NCBI GenBank assembly: GCA_009924885.1
Contig: RFQS01000149.1
Coordinates: 1-5,815 of the forward strand
Reading direction: 5' to 3'
Length of the DNA stretch: 5,815 bases
Source: Pseudomonadota bacterium
Lineage (GTDB): Bacteria > Cyanobacteriota > Vampirovibrionia > LMEP-6097
The position numbers were made by a program, and so were the translations under genes. Under the pieces are notes generated by a model. It did no database searches. It was not told where the DNA came from and was given only the letters and a program-made list of their open reading frames with translations. Positions 1 through 3,131 of the stretch are shown one piece after another (within the stretch, counting starts at the first letter, position 1; each line of letters begins with the position of its first letter).

Positions 1-478
1 AAATAACTTGCAAAAAAATATATAAGTACAGAATACCAAAGCCCCAACCCGCACAAATGTCATATATATCATGGACTTTTAGATAAAGTCTTGATAGCCC
101 GAGTAAAAATGGAACAGTGGCCAAGGCGATTTTAGCTGCTATATTAAAGTCGAAAAAAAGACAAATCCCTAAATACGTTACCGTGGACATAAAGGCGTGG
201 CCAGAAGGCAAGCTATAGCCTTTTACGTGAACTTTTGCATGTTCTTTAGGGGGGCGTGATTTTTTAATAGTGTTTTTAAGTATTAGATTTAGCCCATAGC
301 CCATAGCCCAAACTAGGGCAAGCTTTAAGCCGATATAAGTATCTACGAAAGCTATTAAAGCACTGATTAAAAGAAACTGCGGGAATACATTGCCCGTGAG
401 AGTGAATAATCTGATAACTTTTCTTATCCAGTAGTCTTTACTGTGCGGCTTTTGCTGAGCCTCATTCTTTTCTATCAA
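1..478 (-). CDS. PAP2-superfamily membrane phosphatase, partial (C-terminus beyond left edge)
   Basis: An integral membrane acid phosphatase of the PAP2 (phosphatidic acid phosphatase type 2) superfamily; 159 residues are visible before the window ends. All three signature motifs are seen: K68-x6-R75-P76, the P91-S92-G93-H94 motif, and S129-R130-x5-H136-x3-D140. In this family H136 is the nucleophile and H94 the acid. Hydrophobic stretches lie around residues 31-50, 53-67, 100-109, 114-128 and 141-158. The start is a TTG at 478-476 that overlaps the TGA of the upstream glycosyltransferase; a GGAGG six bases before it decides this start, and no in-frame ATG occurs before residue 59, inside the membrane domain. 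Known substrates in the family are lipid phosphates such as undecaprenyl pyrophosphate, phosphatidylglycerophosphate or phosphatidate; the sequence does not say which. Coupling to a glycosyltransferase makes a polyprenyl-phosphate or lipid-glycan role a reasonable inference. A perfect heptamer triplet lies within the gene. Confidence 0.9.
   Translation of the reverse strand, partial: MIEKNEAQQKPHSKDYWIRKVIRLFTLTGNVFPQFLLISALIAFVDTYIGLKLALVWAMGYGLNLILKNTIKKSRPPKEHAKVHVKGYSLPSGHAFMSTVTYLGICLFFDFNIAAKIALATVPFLLGLSRLYLKVHDIYDICAGWGFGILYLYIFLQVI
290..310. repeat. Three perfect tandem copies of a 7-base unit (TAGCCCA) inside the PAP2 gene
   Basis: The plus strand reads TAGCCCA three times in succession without error (TGGGCTA on the coding strand). 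As the unit is not a multiple of three, the three copies are read in three frames and encode W57-A-M-G-Y-G-L63, in a membrane segment just before the K-x6-RP motif. The total of 21 bases keeps the frame; gain or loss of one unit would break it. Confidence 0.9.
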
Positions 479-1452
479 TGAAAGCCTCCAAGGAATTTTG
501 TTACCAGCTCTTTATTAAAAGAACTTAAGTAGCAGCAGAGCCACAGCACGGCAAAGCGAGGGTCTATTAACCTTAAGGTATTTTTACTAAGTGAAACTTT
601 TAATTTTTCTTGAGCTGTTTTAGAATCACCCGCTACTAAGTACCAGTAAGCGATACGCAGATAAGCTAAGCTGTAAGCTTCTCTTACAGAGGCTTTAAAA
701 TCCTCCTCATCAAGGGACAGTTGCCAATCTCCAATTTCTGCGTTTTCCTGAGTATTAGCATCTAAAACCTTTATAGTAACTTCCTCTATGCGAGAGGCTT
801 TTACATTTTTTACCGACTGCTGAGGGTGCAGGCGATAATTACCGAGAGCTTCTTTAATATGATGGAATTTACCACAGCGAGATAATCTTAACCAAAAATC
901 CCAGTCTTCGTAAGGAATAAAGTCAGTGACTTGCTCGCCGATATTTTTTAAGACAGAAGCTCTGATCATCGGTGTTACAGAGGGAATAAAATTTCTCATT
1001 AAAAGATGTTTATAGATTAAACCCGAGTAACCTTCTTGCTGTCTAGCCGCATTTTTTAGGGGTTTATTTTCTGGATCTATTCTGTTTACAGGAGCGTAGC
1101 AGAGAATTATCTCTGGGTCATTCTCCATTACAGCAAGCTGTGTTTCTAGCTTATGCGGCAGCCAAGTATCATCAGAATCTACTAAACATACATATTTCCC
1201 CGCGGCTTTAGAAATGCCATGGCTTCTAGCTACAGCTCTTTCTGAGTTGTTTTGGTAAAAGTATTTAATTCGAGAGTCTTTCTCTGAATAGCTTTTAAGA
1301 ATTTCAGCAGTATTATCCTTGCTGCCATCATCTATAAATATCACTTCGAAGTTACTATAAGTCTGAGCTAGTATGCTATCTAGGTTATAGGCTATATATT
1401 TAGCTTGGTTGTAGCTAGGGATTACTATAGAGATTAGCGGTGCTGTTTGCAT
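475..1452 (-). CDS. Family 2 (GT-A fold) glycosyltransferase
   Basis: A 325-residue soluble or peripheral glycosyltransferase that would move a sugar from a nucleotide-sugar donor to a surface-glycan or lipid-linked acceptor. The N-terminus shows the typical GT2 beginning (ISIVIPSYNQ, residues 8-16 region), the nucleotide-binding I40-D41-D42-G43-S44 with D46-N47-T48, the metal-binding D92-S93-D94-D95, and the E182-D183-W184-D185 motif expected to hold the catalytic base, followed by Y206-R207-L208-H209. Residues about 255-290 form a helical, TPR-like hairpin (alanine-rich, AYLRIAYWYLVAGD), and residues 299-311 are hydrophobic and end in a double cysteine, so the tail may touch the membrane. 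The ATG at 1452 is the only usual start: an in-frame TAG lies six codons upstream. No clear Shine-Dalgarno site precedes it. The gene overlaps the start of the PAP2 phosphatase, so the pair is probably one operon. The acceptor and sugar cannot be read from the sequence. Confidence 0.93.
   Translation of the reverse strand: MQTAPLISIVIPSYNQAKYIAYNLDSILAQTYSNFEVIFIDDGSKDNTAEILKSYSEKDSRIKYFYQNNSERAVARSHGISKAAGKYVCLVDSDDTWLPHKLETQLAVMENDPEIILCYAPVNRIDPENKPLKNAARQQEGYSGLIYKHLLMRNFIPSVTPMIRASVLKNIGEQVTDFIPYEDWDFWLRLSRCGKFHHIKEALGNYRLHPQQSVKNVKASRIEEVTIKVLDANTQENAEIGDWQLSLDEEDFKASVREAYSLAYLRIAYWYLVAGDSKTAQEKLKVSLSKNTLRLIDPRFAVLWLCCYLSSFNKELVTKFLGGFH
485..489 (-). promoter_or_regulatory. Shine-Dalgarno site for the TTG-started PAP2 gene
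   Basis: GGAGG on the minus strand, inside the last codons of the glycosyltransferase gene, with six bases (CTTTCA) between it and the TTG at 478. This strong site is the main reason for accepting a non-ATG start and suggests translational coupling of the two genes. Confidence 0.75.
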
Positions 1453-1480
1453 TGAGGGTGCAGTGATCTAAATATCTTAG

Positions 1481-1510
1481 CTTATAGTTATGCTTTTGAG
1501 GGTTTGTTAC
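1481..1510 (-). promoter_or_regulatory. Candidate promoter for the glycosyltransferase-PAP2 operon
   Basis: On the minus strand, GTAACA (1510-1505, 4 of 6 to the -35 consensus) is separated by 18 bases from TATAAG (1486-1481, 5 of 6 to the -10 consensus). Transcription would begin near 1474, giving a leader of about 22 bases before the ATG. The same TATA core reads TATAGT (1483-1488) on the plus strand and could serve the divergent 41-codon gene, but that direction has no good -35 box. Confidence 0.38.
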
Positions 1511-1524
1511 AATGGGAGAGTAAG

Positions 1525-1650
1525 ATGACTCAGGCAGATATACAGTTTTTAATTAGTGCTGTGTTTTTCGTAGCGGGAGCTTTTGCGGTCTGTCTTTTTG
1601 AGCCGTTTTTAGATTATTTAGAAAATAAAAAGAATACAGAAAACGCTTAG
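1525..1650 (+). CDS. Small single-span membrane protein, 41 aa, unknown function
   Basis: A short gene not recognised from any family. It begins with ATG at 1525 and ends with TAG at 1648-1650. A purine-rich GGGAGAG (1514-1520; GGAG six bases before the ATG) is a good ribosome binding site and is the main evidence that it is real. The product has a short acidic N-terminus (MTQADIQ), one hydrophobic helix at residues about 8-25 containing one cysteine, and a charged C-terminal tail (residues 29-41, DYLENKKNTENA-like). This layout fits a small membrane protein. It is divergent from the glycosyltransferase (72-base gap) and reads toward two further small membrane genes. No function can be assigned. 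A chance open frame is possible, but the ribosome site, the membrane segment and the charged tail argue for a gene. Confidence 0.55.
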   Translation: MTQADIQFLISAVFFVAGAFAVCLFEPFLDYLENKKNTENA

Positions 1651-1656
1651 TGCGGA

Positions 1657-1684
1657 TTGATTAATTATAGCCCTGATTTAAAAT
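1657..1684 (+). promoter_or_regulatory. Candidate promoter for the two small membrane genes
   Basis: TTGATT (1657-1662, 4 of 6) and TAAAAT (1679-1684, 5 of 6) are separated by 16 bases. Transcription would begin near 1691, just ahead of the AGGG at 1694-1697 and the ATG at 1702. The position, between the 41-codon gene and the 90-codon gene, suggests the latter two are transcribed on their own. AT-rich sequence makes chance matches common. Confidence 0.35.
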
Positions 1685-1701
1685 TAACTTTTTAGGGAAA
1701 A

Positions 1702-1713
1702 ATGACCCCTTAA
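1702..1713 (+). other. Three-codon leader ORF, or the true start of the next gene split by a frameshift
   Basis: An ATG at 1702 sits four bases after AGGG (1694-1697), a much better ribosome site than the TTG at 1719 possesses, but it reads only ATG ACC CCT before TAA (1711-1713). One extra base in the run of four C (1706-1709), or a -1 slip there, would place this ATG in frame with the following 90-codon gene and add six residues (MTPLKF) before its leucine/TTG. It could alternatively be a leader peptide whose stop lets ribosomes restart at the TTG eight bases further on. Confidence 0.35.
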
Positions 1714-1718
1714 AATTT

Positions 1719-1991
1719 TTGAGCTTAAAAAGCAGAATTAAAGACATGTGTATATGGCTTGAGTCAGAGAAATTTAGGACTGATTTATTTAAAACAGCAG
1801 GGCTTGCCTTTTCTAGCCCTTGCTCTGTCATTATATTTTATTTCTTGACAAACACAGAGCATCTTGTTAGTAGATTAGGAATGACAAAATTAATAGTTAT
1901 TGCTTTAATGTTAATTATTGGTATTGGGCTACTTATCAAAGGATATGAGGTTTTAATAGATTTAGATAAAAGGATAGAAAAAAATGCCTAA
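1719..1991 (+). CDS. Small two-span membrane protein, 90 aa, unknown function
   Basis: Not recognised. The protein has a basic, amphipathic N-terminus (residues 1-25, with K4, R6, K8 and more), a first hydrophobic segment at about 26-44 interrupted by S-S-P-C, a short loop with charged residues (about 45-56), a second, strongly hydrophobic helix at about 57-75 and a charged C-terminal tail (DLDKRIEKNA). Positive residues at both ends predict that both termini are cytoplasmic, a hairpin layout shared by holins and many small toxins or accessory subunits, without a motif to choose between them. The start is uncertain: the TTG at 1719 has no Shine-Dalgarno site, an ATG occurs at codon 10 (1746), and the frame is open upstream to the TGA at 1674. 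A well-placed ATG at 1702 is one frame off. The stop overlaps the next gene by 8 bases, so the two are probably translated together. Confidence 0.6.
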   Translation: MSLKSRIKDMCIWLESEKFRTDLFKTAGLAFSSPCSVIIFYFLTNTEHLVSRLGMTKLIVIALMLIIGIGLLIKGYEVLIDLDKRIEKNA

Positions 1992-2166
1992 TATGGAAGA
2001 AGTAAATGCATTAATCATAAATTATGGACTTATAGTCTTTGCAATTCTTGTTGGCACTTATCATCTAGGATATAAAATGTCTAAAATTATAGGTGAAGTC
2101 AGCCCAGAGACACCATTCCATAAGTATTTAATTGATCTTCTTTGTAAACAGTTTTCTCGAAACTAG
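1984..2166 (+). CDS. Small single-span membrane protein, 60 aa, unknown function
   Basis: Not recognised. The ATG at 1984 lies inside the end of the previous gene (shared bases ATGCCTAA), with AAGGA at 1970-1974 nine bases before it as ribosome site. Residues about 8-27 form one hydrophobic helix (IINYGLIVFAILVG), followed by a basic stretch (K31, K34) and a second, weaker amphipathic helix near the C-terminus (residues 46-57) with one cysteine. Short acidic N-terminus and basic residues after the helix suggest N-out, C-in. The tight overlap with the 90-codon gene suggests that the two products work as a pair or complex. An ATG at codon 4 is an alternative start. It converges on spermidine synthase, whose stop lies 37 bases away. 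Confidence 0.6.
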   Translation: MPNMEEVNALIINYGLIVFAILVGTYHLGYKMSKIIGEVSPETPFHKYLIDLLCKQFSRN

Positions 2167-2174
2167 AATCGTTG

Positions 2175-2189
2175 GCTAGCAGTTCTAGC
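2175..2189. terminator. Weak hairpin between convergent genes
   Basis: GCTAG (2175-2179) and CTAGC (2185-2189) form a 5-base-pair stem with a 5-base loop in the 36-base gap between the 60-codon gene and speE. A competing pairing, CTAGAA (2163-2168) with TTCTAG (2183-2188), is also possible. Neither strand has a proper T-run directly after the stem, so a terminator function is only suggested by the position between convergent genes. Confidence 0.25.
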
Positions 2190-2202
2190 TTGGCTTGAAA
2201 TT

Positions 2203-3021
2203 TTAATATATAAACTCCGCTAAATCTAAATTCTTTTTATTTATAATAGCCTCACCCGCAGCAGTATAAGAACAAATCACCCCAGGGTAAACCAGCATCG
2301 GTGCATAAAAAGTATGCACTTCGGGAAATACCTTAGCGAGATTCTTTTGAGCCTTTTCTAATTCATCTTTTTGGAAGAAAGGTGAACCAGACTGAGCGCA
2401 AAATATCCCGTGAGCTTTCATCGTACGTTTTACCTTTTTGTAAAAATCTTCTTCTATAAGTCCAGCAGCGAAGCCCACGGGGTCCGTGGAATCACAGAGT
2501 ATTAAATCAAAGTATTCTTCTGGACTGGTTTCTATAAACTTAAGGGCATCTTCACATCTTAAATCTAATTTAGGATGATTTAAAGCAGAAGCTACTTTAG
2601 GAAAGAATTTGCGAGAAGCGTTTATGACTTCTTCATCTATCTCGACCATAGTTACTGTATTAATGTGCTTTTCATATTTTTTAAAGAGGTCTCTAACTGT
2701 GCCGCCGTCGCCGCCGCCGATTACTAAAATATTTAAATTATGGGCATATTGCGGAACTCCATTTCCCGCATTTTCACAAGCAGTGCCATTATCCAAGACA
2801 TTCTGCATACCATAACTAGTAAGAGCGTGATGATACATATGTTCATCTAAGTCACTTAACATCAGGACTCCATCTAGTGCCATAACAGTACCAAAATGCG
2901 GGTTTTTAAAAATGAAGATCTCTTGATATTCACTCTGTTTTTTCAGTAAAACTTCAGAGATCTTCAGAGTTAATCCTTGATTATCTTTACATATTTCTGA
3001 AAACCAAGTCTCATTAGGCAT
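2203..3021 (-). CDS. speE: Spermidine synthase (polyamine aminopropyltransferase)
   Basis: A 272-residue cytoplasmic enzyme that transfers the aminopropyl group of decarboxylated S-adenosylmethionine to putrescine, giving spermidine and methylthioadenosine. The order of motifs is that of the family: N-terminal beta domain starting with W6-F7-S8-E9 and containing F43-G44...L49-D50-G51, then D59-E60-H-M-Y63-H64, the nucleotide-binding I101-G-G-G-D105-G-G107, the acidic V126-E127-I128-D129, C156-E157-D158, the catalytic D177-S-T-D180-P181, and the late Y245-P246. Length is close to the usual 280-290. Two things differ from usual members: the tyrosine motif normally reads YHE and here reads YHH (H65), and about 18 extra residues with many Asn/Gly (73-95) lie before the glycine-rich loop, so acceptor preference may have shifted. 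The ATG at 3021 gives the family's normal N-terminus; only a weak AGAG precedes it. It lies 110 bases downstream of the PEPC-like gene on the same strand. No speD is visible. Confidence 0.93.
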   Translation of the reverse strand: MPNETWFSEICKDNQGLTLKISEVLLKKQSEYQEIFIFKNPHFGTVMALDGVLMLSDLDEHMYHHALTSYGMQNVLDNGTACENAGNGVPQYAHNLNILVIGGGDGGTVRDLFKKYEKHINTVTMVEIDEEVINASRKFFPKVASALNHPKLDLRCEDALKFIETSPEEYFDLILCDSTDPVGFAAGLIEEDFYKKVKRTMKAHGIFCAQSGSPFFQKDELEKAQKNLAKVFPEVHTFYAPMLVYPGVICSYTAAGEAIINKKNLDLAEFIY

Positions 3022-3028
3022 AATCTCT

Positions 3029-3057
3029 ATTTTAATATTTTACAGATCGCCGCACAA
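3029..3057 (-). promoter_or_regulatory. Candidate promoter directly before speE
   Basis: On the minus strand TTGTGC (3057-3052, 3 of 6) and TAAAAT (3034-3029, 5 of 6) are 17 bases apart. Transcription would begin almost at the ATG, giving a leaderless message, which would agree with the poor ribosome site. The -35 match is weak. Confidence 0.25.
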
Positions 3058-3071
3058 CTAGGGACTTCTCC

Positions 3072-3116
3072 TAATCTTTAATTTCTGCCCTTGCACTGTG
3101 CATTCTGCGTTAATCT
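3072..3116. promoter_or_regulatory. Operator-like palindrome flanked by nested direct repeats
   Basis: In the 110-base gap upstream of speE, the perfect odd palindrome TGCAC-T-GTGCA (3092-3102) is flanked on each side by TTCTGC (3083-3088 and 3103-3108) and, outside these, by TAATCT (3072-3077 and 3111-3116). It is not followed by a T-run and the arms would leave almost no loop, so a protein-binding site is likelier than a terminator. It lies just upstream of the candidate speE promoter. No regulator is recognised from the motif. Confidence 0.35.
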
Positions 3117-3131
3117 AAATTATTTATTAAA

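Noticed and set aside
1505..1513. TGTTACAAT as an extended -10 promoter for the 41-codon gene
   Set aside because: Transcription would start near 1520, after most of the GGGAGAG ribosome site, so the two signals contradict each other; the ribosome site is the better supported.
2701..2720. GCC/GCCG triplet repeat
   Set aside because: It is simply the codon run for the glycine-rich GGGDGG loop of spermidine synthase.
2609..2815. Plus-strand 68-codon open frame
   Set aside because: It lies wholly antisense to the conserved core of speE (GGGDGG region) and its proline/serine-rich product looks like nothing; it is a shadow.
3092..3102. TGCACTGTGCA palindrome as a transcription terminator after the PEPC-like gene
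   Set aside because: The stem would have almost no loop, is only 4-5 pairs and is not followed by a T-run.
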